The notes beneath the pieces are model-generated. The model made no database searches. It was not told the DNA's origin and saw only the letters and a program-made list of their open reading frames with translations. From contig NZ_CP152276.1 of the NCBI RefSeq assembly GCF_038719015.1, positions 3,861,501-3,925,500 of the forward strand: a stretch of DNA of 64,000 nt. The letters are read 5' to 3'. Of the stretch, positions 1-7,996 are shown piece after piece. Positions within the stretch are counted from its first letter, which is position 1, and each line of letters begins with the position of its first letter. The translations under genes and the position numbers were made by a program. This DNA is from Nguyenibacter vanlangensis (lineage in GTDB: Bacteria; Pseudomonadota; Alphaproteobacteria; Acetobacterales; Acetobacteraceae).

Positions 1-368
1 TAGGCGGCGCGGGTTTCGGCCTCCCGCGCCGCGATCAGGCGGTTCAGCAGGTCGGGCCCGCCCATGTCGTGCAGGAGGCGCAGCAGACCGGCCGTCAGTT
101 CGGCATGGGTGTCGGGGAAATGCCGCCGGGCGGCGTCGGTCAGGTGCCAGGTCTGCGCGGGGCGCCCCACGCCGCGCGGTTCGGTGCGGGTTTCGACCAG
201 CCCGTCCTGTTTCAGCCGTGCCAGATGCTGGCGCGCGTTCTCGCCGGTCGTGCCGATGGCCTGGCCGAGTTCGGCCGCCGTCAGCGGGCCGCGCATCTTC
301 AGCAGCATCAGGAGCCGTTCGGTGGCGGGGCGGGCGGGTGCCGCGGCGTCCGGCGGGTGGCTTGACAT
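1..368 (-). CDS. Winged-helix transcriptional regulator, C-terminus beyond the window edge
   Basis: The reverse complement from the ATG at 368 stays open to base 1, so the gene is cut by the window edge. The first ~65 residues form a winged helix: an N-terminal segment (RLLMLLKMRGPLTAAELG), a recognition segment (GTTGENARQHLARLKQDGLV) and a wing containing GRPAQTWHLTD. The GRP..WHLT pattern is typical of the SufR/COG2345-like regulator group, but the cysteine-bearing C-terminal part that would decide an Fe-S role is not in view. It is divergent from the efflux pump starting at 551, with an imperfect palindrome at 390-405 between them, so local control of that pump is likely. The ligand is unknown. 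Confidence 0.7.
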   Translation of the reverse strand, partial: MSSHPPDAAAPARPATERLLMLLKMRGPLTAAELGQAIGTTGENARQHLARLKQDGLVETRTEPRGVGRPAQTWHLTDAARRHFPDTHAELTAGLLRLLHDMGGPDLLNRLIAAREAETRAA

Positions 369-389
369 GGCGATTGGGAGCCTAATAAA

Positions 390-405
390 CAAAGTATATG
401 CTTTG
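390..405. promoter_or_regulatory. Imperfect palindrome between regulator and efflux pump
   Basis: CAAAGTATATGCTTTG has outer 5-bp arms (CAAAG/CTTTG) and a near-palindromic core. It lies in an AT-rich patch about 20 bp upstream of the regulator start at 368 and ~145 bp upstream of the pump start. This is a plausible operator for the winged-helix protein; binding is inferred from position only. Confidence 0.35.
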
Positions 406-550
406 AAAATAGCAGGGTCGGTCGCGGTTGCAAGCGGGGCGCGGCCGGGATGGCCGGCCGCAGGGGAGTTCGGGCGATGGACGCCGCCATGTTTTCTTGT
501 CTGCCCCTTCGCCGCCATCCCCTTCGTTCCGGGTGGCGGGCGGCCGGGCG

Positions 551-2005
551 ATGAGCGCCGCGCCTGCCCGCTGGGGCGCGCTGTTTTCCGGCGGCAATGC
601 GCCGCGGACCCTGGTGCTGGCCGGCGGCGTGGCGCTGCATGCGGTCAATCTTTATATCGCCACGACCATCCTGCCTTCGGTGGTGCGGGATATCGGGGGC
701 CTGGATTATTACGCCTGGAGCACGACCCTGTTCGTCGCGGCGTCGATCCTGGGGGCGTCGCTGTCGGGTGGGCTGCTGGGGCGGGCGGGCGTGCGGGGCG
801 CGTACGGGTTCGCCGCCGCGCTGTTCGCGGCCGGATCGCTGGCGTGCGGCCTGGCGCCCGCGATGCCGGTGCTGCTGGCGGGGCGCTGCGCGCAGGGGTT
901 GGGCGGCGGCATTCTGCTGGCGCTGTCCTATGCGATGATTCGCCTGGTCTTCGCCGAGGCGCTGTGGCCGCGGGCCATGGGGCTGGTTTCGGCGATGTGG
1001 GGGGCGGCGACCCTGGTCGGCCCGGCGGTCGGCGGCCTGTTCGCCGAATGGGGGGCGTGGCGGGCGGCGTTCTGGTCGCTGGTGCCGGTGACCGGGCTGT
1101 TCGTGGGGCTGGCGGCGTCCGTGCTGCCGCGCGATGCCCGCGTGCCGGCGCCGTCGCCGCTGGCCTGGCGGCGGGTCCTGCTGCTGACCACCATGGTGAT
1201 GGCGGTGTCGGCGGGCAGCGTCGGCAGCCGGCCGGGCTGGAACCTGGCGGGGCTGGCGGGGTTCGGGCTGCTGGCCGCGTGGCTGGTGCGGCTGGAGGCG
1301 GGAGAGGGCGGCGGGCCGCGCCTGTTTCCCACGGGGGCGCTGCGGCCGGGGACGAAATTGAACGCGTTGTATGCGATGATGTCGCTGCTGGCGGTGACGG
1401 TGACCACCAGCGAGATCTTCGCCCCGCTGTTTCTGCAGAGATTGCAGGGACGATCGCCGCTGGTCGCGGGGTATCTGGCGGCGCTGATGTCGGGGGCCTG
1501 GTCGGTCGGATCGGTCGCCAGTGCCGGCATGCGCGGGCCGGCGACGTCCCGCGCGCTGATCGCCGCGCCGTTGCTGGGGCTGGCGGGGATGGCGGCGCTG
1601 GCGATTCTGGTGCCCGCGCCCTCGGCCGGAGGGCGGGACGTGCTGCTGCCGATCTGCCTGGCGCTGATGTCGGTGGGGTTCGGGGTCGGGCTGGCCTGGC
1701 CGCACCTGCTGACCCGCGCATTGCAGGCGGCGCCGGCCCATCAGCGCGACCTGGCGGCGTCATCGCTGACCAGCCTGCAACTGTTCGCCACCGCCCTGGC
1801 GGCGGCGCTGGCGGGGATGGTGGCCAACCTGGCCGGGTTGAGCGTGCCGGGCGGGGTGGCGGGCACGGCGGCGGCCGCGTTCTGGCTGTTCGCCGTCTTC
1901 GCGGCCGCGCCGGCGCTGGGCCTGGTGACGGCGGTGCGGATCGTCCGGCGCGGGCGGGCGCGGGACGTCGCGACGGGGAGGGAGACGGCGGTGCCGGAGG
2001 GGTAA
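551..2005 (+). CDS. MFS transporter, DHA2 drug:proton antiporter type
   Basis: A 484-residue inner-membrane protein with at least 12 hydrophobic segments. Features of the DHA2/EmrB-like group include AVNLYIATTILPSVVRDIGG in the first helix region (residues ~30-50), GRCAQGLGGG near residue 115 and a Gly/Pro-rich motif-C-like segment (GAATLVGPAVGG) near residue 150. The predicted role is proton-driven export of amphipathic compounds; the substrate cannot be read from sequence. The start at 551 follows a GGCGGGCGG stretch; an in-frame upstream ATG at 428 would add 41 residues lacking membrane or coding character. It is divergent from the winged-helix regulator. Confidence 0.85.
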   Translation: MSAAPARWGALFSGGNAPRTLVLAGGVALHAVNLYIATTILPSVVRDIGGLDYYAWSTTLFVAASILGASLSGGLLGRAGVRGAYGFAAALFAAGSLACGLAPAMPVLLAGRCAQGLGGGILLALSYAMIRLVFAEALWPRAMGLVSAMWGAATLVGPAVGGLFAEWGAWRAAFWSLVPVTGLFVGLAASVLPRDARVPAPSPLAWRRVLLLTTMVMAVSAGSVGSRPGWNLAGLAGFGLLAAWLVRLEAGEGGGPRLFPTGALRPGTKLNALYAMMSLLAVTVTTSEIFAPLFLQRLQGRSPLVAGYLAALMSGAWSVGSVASAGMRGPATSRALIAAPLLGLAGMAALAILVPAPSAGGRDVLLPICLALMSVGFGVGLAWPHLLTRALQAAPAHQRDLAASSLTSLQLFATALAAALAGMVANLAGLSVPGGVAGTAAAAFWLFAVFAAAPALGLVTAVRIVRRGRARDVATGRETAVPEG

Positions 2006-2066
2006 AAGGGGCATGGCGATGGGGGGCGGGAGGCCGCGCTCTCTGCGCTTTCGCCTCGATGCGGTG

Positions 2067-3419
2067 TCATCGCCATGACGTCGCCGAGGGTCCTTTTATC
2101 GGCAGATGGATGATGACCCGCAATCCGCTGGGCTGGGCGTCGCGCAGATCCAGCGTACCGCCATGCCGGCGCACGATATCGGCGACGATCGAGAGGCCGA
2201 GGCCGAAATGGGCGTCATGCCCGGCATCGGAATCGGCATGGGCATGTAGCCGGGAAAACGGCAGGAGCGCCGCGTCACGCCGGCAGGCGGGGATGCCCGG
2301 TCCGTCATCCGCGACTTCGAGACGAGCCCAGTCGCCGCCGCCGCGGACATCGACCGTCACGGCGGTGCCATGACGGCATCCATTGTCGATCAAATTGCCG
2401 ATGACGCGCGTGATGCCGAGCGGCTGGCAGGAGCAGAGCGGTCCCGATGCCCCCTGATAGCGCACGTCGCGACCGACCTCGGCGAAGGATCGGCAGACAT
2501 CCGCGGCCATCGTGCCGAGATCGATGTCCTGCCATGCCTCGTTCTCGTCATATCCCTTGAACAGCGCCATCGCGTTATCGAGCATGCGCGCCATGAGGTC
2601 GATATCGCGGGTCATGCCGGCCCTGCCGGACTCGTCGTCCGCCAGTTCGATGCGCATGGCCATACGGGTCAGCGGCGTACGCAGATCGTGGCCGACCGCC
2701 ATGAGCAGGCGTCGTCTTTCCTCCGCCGATCGCGTCAGGCGCGACTGCATCAGATTGAAGGCCCGGATGGCCAGGCGGATCTCCGACGGTCCGCTTTCTT
2801 CCAGCGGATCGGAATCGTCCCGGGCGCCGAAGCGTTCGGCGGCTTCGGCCAGCCGTCCCAGGGGGCGCCCGACAGACCAGGCCGACCAGGACACGAGCAC
2901 GCCGATACCGAGCGTGATCGTTCCCAGCCAAAGCGCCAGGGGCAGGGTCGCGAGAACGATCCCGGTGCGGCTGACATGGGCGTAGTTGCGGACAATGAAC
3001 GTGACCCGCTGGTCTTCGAACACCACATGCGAGGCCCCATGCCGCCACCCGTCGGCGGCGCAGTTCGTGACCAGCGGCACCCGCCGGTCATGCGCGATCA
3101 CCGTGTAGAGCGCGCGCCGGAGTGCCCGCGTCGCCAGCGCGTCGGAAAGGACCGGACAGGGCACGGAAGCGCCGCTGACGATACCGAGTCCGGGCGTCGC
3201 GAGCGAGCCGGCCACCGCGCCGCGCGCGGCCTGGGGCGTCGCCTCGATGGCGCGGATCGCGCTGGAGATGGCAAGCGCATCCGGCCACGGTCCAAGCGGA
3301 ACGCCGGAATCCTTCACATGGAAGGAGACAAAGATGCCCGCCGCCAGCACCAGCGTCGCCACGCCGCTCGATCCGAGGATGAGCGCCATCTGGCTCCGCA
3401 GGGAACGCGGCAGCCTCAC
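2067..3419 (-). CDS. Sensor histidine kinase (EnvZ-like), no adjacent response regulator
   Basis: A 450-residue membrane kinase. TM1 spans about 11-31, the periplasmic domain about 32-153 and TM2 about 154-178, followed by HAMP. The phospho-acceptor motif is HDLRTPL with His244. The ATPase has an N box near 342-350 (GNLIDNG), a G1 box DDGPGIP (371-377) and a G2 box GLGLS (406-410). The GTG start at 3419 overlaps the TGA of the upstream lipoprotein gene by four bases (GTGA), so the two are translationally coupled. The position usually held by an OmpR-type response regulator is occupied by the lipoprotein, and no receiver domain occurs in the window. Signal and partner are unknown. Confidence 0.9.
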   Translation of the reverse strand: MRLPRSLRSQMALILGSSGVATLVLAAGIFVSFHVKDSGVPLGPWPDALAISSAIRAIEATPQAARGAVAGSLATPGLGIVSGASVPCPVLSDALATRALRRALYTVIAHDRRVPLVTNCAADGWRHGASHVVFEDQRVTFIVRNYAHVSRTGIVLATLPLALWLGTITLGIGVLVSWSAWSVGRPLGRLAEAAERFGARDDSDPLEESGPSEIRLAIRAFNLMQSRLTRSAEERRRLLMAVGHDLRTPLTRMAMRIELADDESGRAGMTRDIDLMARMLDNAMALFKGYDENEAWQDIDLGTMAADVCRSFAEVGRDVRYQGASGPLCSCQPLGITRVIGNLIDNGCRHGTAVTVDVRGGGDWARLEVADDGPGIPACRRDAALLPFSRLHAHADSDAGHDAHFGLGLSIVADIVRRHGGTLDLRDAQPSGLRVIIHLPIKGPSATSWR

Positions 3420-4111
3420 GCGGGCAGGCTCCAGCCCTCGGCCACGTAGCTGGCCCGGACTTCCCGGGTGATGGCCTTGGCGGCGTCCGCCATGTCGGCG
3501 TCGAGGCCATGGCGCCGTCCGAGCAGCAGGTCCAGCGTTCCGCCGATCGCCATGTGGATCGGCATCGCCGTGCCGAGGGTCACGGCCGCCGGGACGATCA
3601 GGCCGGGCTTGCGGCCGCTGTCGGCCTGCACGTCGAAGGCGATTGCCGGCCGCCGGTCGACACGGCGGGGATCGTCGAGGCGGATATGCGCCAGGAGTTC
3701 CGAGCGCCCCGCGCCGAACCCGATGACGGTCCGTTCCATCGCGTCGCCTGGATCGGCGCGCATGAGGACGACGCGCAGGACGGGCATGTCCGGCGCCGAG
3801 TCTCCAGCCATCAGGAGTGCCGCCGGAGCACCCGCTCTGCGCAGTTCGGTGACCAGGTCGGCCGCCAGGGTTGCTGTGGCCAGGGTTGCTGTGGCGAGGG
3901 TCGGCGTAGCTTGGCCGCCGGTCCCCGGTCCCGAGACCGTGACGAACAGAACCGGCGGCGGCGGCAGGGCGGCGAACGGCACGACCGCGCCGGGCTGGAC
4001 ATGCTGCACATGGGCGCTGCCGCAGGCGCAGAGCGGAAGCGCGACCAGAAGGGGCGCGATCCCCATACGGGACGATCGGCCGGGCCGGCGCGGGGCTGAG
4101 AGATGGTTCAT
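3416..4111 (-). CDS. DUF4410-like lipoprotein coupled to the histidine kinase
   Basis: About 231 residues from the ATG at 4111; an internal ATG at 4066 would also give a signal peptide (GIAPLLVALPLCAC) with a lipobox-like cysteine. The mature part contains AAD.VTELRRAGAPAAL, VIGFGAGRSELLAHIRLDD and a C-terminal RASYVAEGWSLPA, an arrangement also found in the interrupted gene at 7392-9661, so the two are paralogues. The GFGAG..L.A.V core resembles DUF4410-type outer-membrane lipoproteins of unknown function. A 15-bp direct repeat (3864-3893) encodes a TLATATLATATLA stretch just before the conserved core. It is translationally coupled to the kinase, so a sensory accessory role is possible but unproven. 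Confidence 0.65.
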   Translation of the reverse strand: MNHLSAPRRPGRSSRMGIAPLLVALPLCACGSAHVQHVQPGAVVPFAALPPPPVLFVTVSGPGTGGQATPTLATATLATATLAADLVTELRRAGAPAALLMAGDSAPDMPVLRVVLMRADPGDAMERTVIGFGAGRSELLAHIRLDDPRRVDRRPAIAFDVQADSGRKPGLIVPAAVTLGTAMPIHMAIGGTLDLLLGRRHGLDADMADAAKAITREVRASYVAEGWSLPA

Positions 4112-4358
4112 GTCCCTGTTACGATCCGATGCGGCCAGCCCCCCGTCCCGCCGTGCTTCCGTCGTATTTTCCTTTTCTTTCCGCGTGGGCCCGAGCGAGT
4201 TCGATGAGGTCCGAGGGGGATCGAGCCCCGCGCCGCGTATCATGGCCGAACGGATGATATGGCGGGGACACATGACGGGATGGCGCGCCCTCCGTGCGAT
4301 CGATGGCCGGTCTCCGGAATTCTCGACATGGCGCGGACAACAGGCAAGGAAGCAGGGG

Positions 4359-4949
4359 ATGCCGGGCGAGAGCCGGAGATATGCGACGGCGTCGGACGAT
4401 GAACTGCTTCGATGGTCGGGGGACGGCGACCGCCATGCCTTCGACCTGATCGTCGCCCGTCATGGCGCCTATGCGCTGCGGACGGCGATTCGCTTCACGG
4501 GTCATGCGGAAACGGCGGAAGACCTTGTCCAGGACGCATTCGTCCGCGCCTGGACCCATGTGCGGCACTTCGATGGCGCGCGTGCGCAGTTCACGACCTG
4601 GCTGTACCGTGTCATCGTCAACCTGAGTATCGATCTGCGCCGCCGCAGACGCATGGACCCGCTGCCCGATGATTTCGACATGATCGACGACAGCCCCGCC
4701 GCCGACAGCCAGCTCGCGGCCCGACAGGAGCGGCGCGCCCTTGTCGAGGCGCTGCGCGCGCTTCCCGTCCGCCAGCGCGCCGCCATGTCCCTGGTCTATG
4801 ACGAGGGTCTGTCGGGCGCGGAAGCCGCGCGGCGTCTCGGCCTTTCCGCCAAGGCGGTGGAGCGGCTGCTGGCGCGCGGGCGGGCGCTGTTGCGCACGCG
4901 GCTGGCGCCGTGCGGTACCGCGGACGGAAACGCCCTGAACAAAGGATGA
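4359..4949 (+). CDS. ECF RNA polymerase sigma factor
   Basis: A 196-residue sigma-70 family protein of the extracytoplasmic-function class. Region 2 spans about 20-90, with AEDLVQDAFVRAWTHV contacting the polymerase core and RRFD/FTTWLYRVIVNLSID for -10 recognition. Region 4 spans about 125-180 (LPVRQRAAMSLVYDEGLSGA, then the helix-turn-helix AARRLGLSAKAVERLLARGR). The start at 4359 is chosen because AAGGA sits 8 bases upstream; the frame stays open far upstream without coding character. It is followed after 6 bases by a membrane anti-sigma candidate and then a periplasmic sensor, the classic sigma/anti-sigma/sensor arrangement. Confidence 0.93.
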   Translation: MPGESRRYATASDDELLRWSGDGDRHAFDLIVARHGAYALRTAIRFTGHAETAEDLVQDAFVRAWTHVRHFDGARAQFTTWLYRVIVNLSIDLRRRRRMDPLPDDFDMIDDSPAADSQLAARQERRALVEALRALPVRQRAAMSLVYDEGLSGAEAARRLGLSAKAVERLLARGRALLRTRLAPCGTADGNALNKG

Positions 4950-4955
4950 GCGACC

Positions 4956-5459
4956 ATGATGAATCCTGAACGTTTCAGTGTGCTGGCGGAAACCTACGGC
5001 GCCGTGCTGGCGCGCTGGCCCGAATCCGAACGGCAGGATGCGCAGGCCCTGCTGAAAATGTCCGCGACGGCGCGCGGGATCCTGGCGGCGCAACGGGACG
5101 TGGATGACCTTATCGCGCGTGCTTTCGAGGAAGAGGCGAGCCTGTTTGCCCAGCGGGCGGCTCATGAGGATCCCGAGGCTGCCGTGACGCGGCTGCGGGC
5201 CGGCGTGGCGGGGCGGATTGCCGCGGAAGCGACGCCGAAACGCGGGCCGGGCGCGCGGTTCGGGTGGCGCTTGCCCGGCCTGGTTCCGGGGCGTGTCGCG
5301 GCGGAGAACGGTGTCCTGGCCGTCCGCTGGACGGCCATGATGTTCGGCGGCGGCGTGGTGGTGGCCGGCGGATTGTGGCTGGGCTGGATACAGGCCGGCG
5401 GCGCCCCTGTCGGCCTGTTCAACGCCCTGCTGGTCGCCCCGCTGGGAGGCGGCGTATGA
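4956..5459 (+). CDS. Probable anti-sigma factor, single membrane segment
   Basis: 167 residues: a soluble N-terminal half starting FSVLAETYGAVLARWPESER (the region expected to hold the sigma factor), a basic middle, and one clear membrane helix near residues 126-146 (AMMFGGGVVVAGGLWLGWI). No zinc-binding HxxxCxxC is present, so it is not a ZAS-type anti-sigma factor. Assignment rests mainly on position: 6 bp after the ECF sigma gene and a four-base ATGA overlap with the next gene. This layout resembles CnrY/NrsF-like regulators. Role inferred. Confidence 0.6.
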   Translation: MMNPERFSVLAETYGAVLARWPESERQDAQALLKMSATARGILAAQRDVDDLIARAFEEEASLFAQRAAHEDPEAAVTRLRAGVAGRIAAEATPKRGPGARFGWRLPGLVPGRVAAENGVLAVRWTAMMFGGGVVVAGGLWLGWIQAGGAPVGLFNALLVAPLGGGV

Positions 5460-5959
5460 CGAACATGCCGCATGACGGGCGGCGCGTCCGCCGATGGGTC
5501 CTGGCCGGGTCCGTGTTGCTGAACCTGTTCCTCGCGGCGGTCGTCGGCGGGCAATATCTGCGCCATCGCACCGAGGGCGCGCATCAGGCGACGGCGCTGG
5601 CCACCTTCCTGCAGAACGCAACCGAGCATCTGTCGCCGGCGGATGCGGCGGCGTTCCGTTCGGTCCTGTGGCAGGACGCGCCACGCTATGTCCAAGCCCA
5701 TGAAAACCTGGCGCGGGCGCGGGCGGATATCGACAATCAACTCCTCGCCCCCCATTTCGATGCGGCGGCGACGCGGGCGGCGATGGCGCGGTGGCAGGCC
5801 GCATGGAACGGGTTCGTCGGCGATTTCAGCGATGCGCTGGTCGAAGCCATATCGCACCTGTCACCCGAGGGGCGCCGTACGCTCGTCAACAGCGCGCCGC
5901 ATCGGAAAACGGATTTTTTCCAGCTCCTGACTAGGGGGAAGTCCGCCGTCGGTCCGTAG
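5456..5959 (+). CDS. Periplasmic metal-sensor-like protein (CnrX / Metal_resist type)
   Basis: 167 residues from the ATG overlapping the previous stop. An N-terminal anchor helix (RRWVLAGSVLLNLFLAAVVGG, about 13-33) is followed by a helical periplasmic domain rich in Ala/Arg/His: SPADAAAFRSVLWQDAPRY, ENLARARADIDNQLLAPHF and DALVEAISHLSPEGRRTLVN. This antiparallel helical hairpin pattern fits the heavy-metal-sensor/Spy-like family (CnrX, ZraP). With the two upstream genes it would form a transmembrane relay in which envelope stress or a metal frees the ECF sigma factor. The metal is not deducible. A strong hairpin follows immediately. Confidence 0.75.
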   Translation: MTNMPHDGRRVRRWVLAGSVLLNLFLAAVVGGQYLRHRTEGAHQATALATFLQNATEHLSPADAAAFRSVLWQDAPRYVQAHENLARARADIDNQLLAPHFDAAATRAAMARWQAAWNGFVGDFSDALVEAISHLSPEGRRTLVNSAPHRKTDFFQLLTRGKSAVGP

Positions 5960-5994
5960 CAGAAGGGCGGCCTGCAGCCAGGCCGCCCTTCTGC
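5959..5994. terminator. Perfect 16-bp-stem terminator hairpin
   Basis: GCAGAAGGGCGGCCTG (5959-5974) and its exact complement (5979-5994) are separated by CAGC. The stem starts at the last base of the sensor stop codon. No strong U tract follows (CATTCACC). It closes the sigma/anti-sigma/sensor operon. Confidence 0.8.
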
Positions 5995-6022
5995 ATTCAC
6001 CAGACCGACGGATTTCTCCCTT

Positions 6023-6562
6023 ATGTCGCATCGTCATTCGCGTGTCCGCTCCGGGACAAAATCGCCGCTGCCTGTCGCTTTGCTGGGATGCGGACTGCTT
6101 TTATCGGGTTGCGCGCCCTCCTTGCCGCCTGGGCCAAGTTTCACGATCATGCCCCGCCCTGGCGAGAGCTTCGCGATTTTCCAGCAGCACGATGCGCAGT
6201 GCCGGATCTATGCCCAGACGCAGACCGGCCTGTCGCCATCCCAAGGGGAGGCGTCCAGCGGGCTGCGCAGCGCGGCGCTCGGCACGGGGATCGGCGCGGC
6301 GTCCGGCGCGCTGCTGGGCAGCGCGTCGGGGAACGCGGGCCGTGGCGCCGCGATCGGCGCCGGCAGCGGGTTGCTGCTGGGTTCCGTGCTCGGCGCTGCG
6401 CGCGGGCGGCAGACCGCGCAGAGTTTCCAGCATCGTTATGACGGCGCTTATGCGCAATGCATGGTCGGCAATGGCGAGCAATTGCCGCCGCCGCCCGTGG
6501 CCTACATGCCGCCGCCTGCGATCGTCTATCCGCCGCCGGCGGTCCTCTACCCCGCGCCGTGA
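6023..6562 (+). CDS. Glycine-zipper lipoprotein
   Basis: 179 residues with a lipoprotein signal (ALLGCGLLLSGCAPS; probable lipidated Cys at ~30). The middle is a glycine-zipper membrane-associating region (GTGIGAASGALLGSASGNAG, then GAAIGAGSGLLLGSVLGAARG). The C-terminus is Pro/Tyr-rich. This glycine-zipper plan occurs in many small outer-membrane or periplasm-facing proteins of unknown biochemical role. It lies downstream of the terminator closing the ECF operon and may belong to its regulon, but nothing in the sequence proves this. Confidence 0.75.
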   Translation: MSHRHSRVRSGTKSPLPVALLGCGLLLSGCAPSLPPGPSFTIMPRPGESFAIFQQHDAQCRIYAQTQTGLSPSQGEASSGLRSAALGTGIGAASGALLGSASGNAGRGAAIGAGSGLLLGSVLGAARGRQTAQSFQHRYDGAYAQCMVGNGEQLPPPPVAYMPPPAIVYPPPAVLYPAP

Positions 6563-6576
6563 ATAAAAAACGAGAA

Positions 6577-6599
6577 CCGCCGTCGCATCGACGCGGCGG
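6577..6599. terminator. Bulged hairpin after the glycine-zipper gene
   Basis: CCGCCG (6577-6582) pairs with CGGCGG (6594-6599), with TCG/CGA pairing inside and a two-base bulge. It lies 15 bases after the stop codon. A weak candidate terminator. Confidence 0.4.
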
Positions 6600-6637
6600 C
6601 TCCGTATCACGGATCGGATACAGCGTCGGAGGACCAG

Positions 6638-6994
6638 ATGACGATGTTTCGGACTCTTTCGTACCTGGGCGGATTCGTCGCGATCTGTGGCGTGGTCATG
6701 TTGGCCATGAACGCGTTGGCCGGAGCCGCGCGGGCGCAGTCGCGGGACCCGCAGCAGGACAGGCGTCTCGCGAGCTTCCGGGCGGCGGACACCAATCGGG
6801 ACGGACGGATTTCGCGAGACGAATTCGAGGCTTTCGCCCGCGCACGGATTGCCGCGTCGGGCGGGATGCGTGCGGCGATGTTCGGCCGGATGGATCCGGA
6901 CCAGCAGAAAGCCCGCCTGGAGGAACGCTTTTTCCAAATGGATGACGATCACAAGGGTTATCTCACGCCCGCCGATTGGCAGCCGCAATCCTGA
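6638..6994 (+). CDS. Exported EF-hand calcium-binding protein
   Basis: 118 residues: a signal peptide (about 1-33, ending ALAGAARAQ), then two EF-hand loops, DTNRDGRISRDEF (complete D-x-N-x-D-G-x-I-x-x-x-E pattern) and a second, looser DDDHKGYLTPADW. Two-EF-hand exported proteins bind calcium, or act as small structural/sensory proteins, in the periplasm. The gene sits among other small envelope genes and ends 47 bases before the start of the next one. Confidence 0.8.
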   Translation: MTMFRTLSYLGGFVAICGVVMLAMNALAGAARAQSRDPQQDRRLASFRAADTNRDGRISRDEFEAFARARIAASGGMRAAMFGRMDPDQQKARLEERFFQMDDDHKGYLTPADWQPQS

Positions 6995-7041
6995 GCGGGC
7001 ACGCCGTGCCGCGTGTCCACTTTCTTCTGGAGACAAACACG

Positions 7042-7395
7042 ATGTTCGATCGTTTTCCGAAGTCCGGCCTCTCGGCCGCAGCCGTTGCAACTGTGCTGTC
7101 GGTCGCGTCGGCGCAGGCGGCGACGGCAACATATTGGGGGCCGCGCGGCGGCGTGACGGTGCATACGCGGGGCGCCGGACCATGCTGCTACCGCCCTCAT
7201 TGGGGCGTGGGTGCCGTGGCGGCCGGTGTCGCCGCGGGCGCGGCCCTGGGTACGGCCGTGGGCGCGGCCGCGAGCCACCCGCCCTATGCTTATCCGCCCT
7301 ATTACGCCTATCCCGCCTATGTCGTGCCGCGTCCCGTCATCTATCCCGCGCCGGTGGTGGTGCGTCCCCCGGTCTATGTCTATCCCGTGCCATGA
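7042..7395 (+). CDS. Small exported Pro/Tyr-rich protein
   Basis: 117 residues from the ATG at 7042, which has GGAG 10 bases upstream; an in-frame ATG at 6976 would overlap the EF-hand gene and bury the signal peptide. The signal peptide ends around ASAQAA. The mature protein has ATYWGPRGG near its N-terminus, a Gly/Ala-rich hydrophobic middle and a C-terminus of alternating Pro, Tyr and Val (YPPYYAYPAYVVP). Composition suggests a surface or periplasmic coat-like protein; no enzymatic family is recognised. Its stop overlaps the start of the next (broken) gene, ATGA at 7392-7395. Confidence 0.55.
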   Translation: MFDRFPKSGLSAAAVATVLSVASAQAATATYWGPRGGVTVHTRGAGPCCYRPHWGVGAVAAGVAAGAALGTAVGAAASHPPYAYPPYYAYPAYVVPRPVIYPAPVVVRPPVYVYPVP

Positions 7396-7773
7396 TTTCG
7401 GCCGAACGTCGCCCCTCATTGCCGGAGACGTGGGCGGCGCAGATACGCGTGACGGCGGCGGGCGGTGCCCTGATCGTGTTGTCCGGCTGCGCGGGGGCCC
7501 ATGTCGATGGGCCGGCGACGGCGCGGGATGTCCGGCCGGTCGCCCCTGTCGCGGTGGACGTCACGTCGCGTGTGGTCCCGACATCGGCAAATGCGGGCGC
7601 GATGGACAGCACCATGAGCGCGCTTGTGGCCGGACTCGTCCAAAGCCTGCGGAAAGCCCATATCGCCGCGCATCCAGCTTCGGGCGATGAGGCGCCGCCA
7701 CATGAAGCGGGCCGGGAACTCGCCCTTGTCGTCGACGTCTCCAGATTGCAGTCCCGGCAATGCCTGGACGCGG

Positions 7774-7833
7774 GAATCAATATTTGAGTGGCCTGCTGAT
7801 CCGAGAAATTCTCATAAGAATTTCTCGGGCAGG
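7774..7833. repeat. 60-bp palindromic insertion in the lipoprotein pseudogene
   Basis: Between the codons for TR and TLVGFGAG lie exactly 60 extra bases. They contain perfect 12-bp arms CCGAGAAATTCT (7801-7812) and AGAATTTCTCGG (7817-7828) around CATA, plus outer arms CCTGC/GCAGG (7792-7796, 7829-7833). Its in-frame length and hairpin form resemble small palindromic coding-region inserts known in some bacteria. The family is not identified. Confidence 0.6.
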
Positions 7834-7996
7834 ACACTGGTCGGCTTCGGCGCCGGGAAGAGCTGTCTGCAAGCGCATGTCATGCTCGTCGATATGCGCG
7901 GGATGCGGCTGGACGCCCTGCTGGACTTCACGGTCAGGGCGGATAGCGGCGCGATGCCCGGTGTGGCCGTCAGTGCCTGGAATCCGATCGGCCTAG

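Noticed and set aside
64-2373. A 769-codon plus-strand frame over the efflux pump
   Set aside because: Runs through the opposite-strand regulator and in a different frame from the transporter; composition is typical of a GC shadow.
3864-3893. 15-bp tandem repeat as a regulatory element
   Set aside because: It lies inside the lipoprotein coding sequence and simply encodes a repeated ATLAT stretch.
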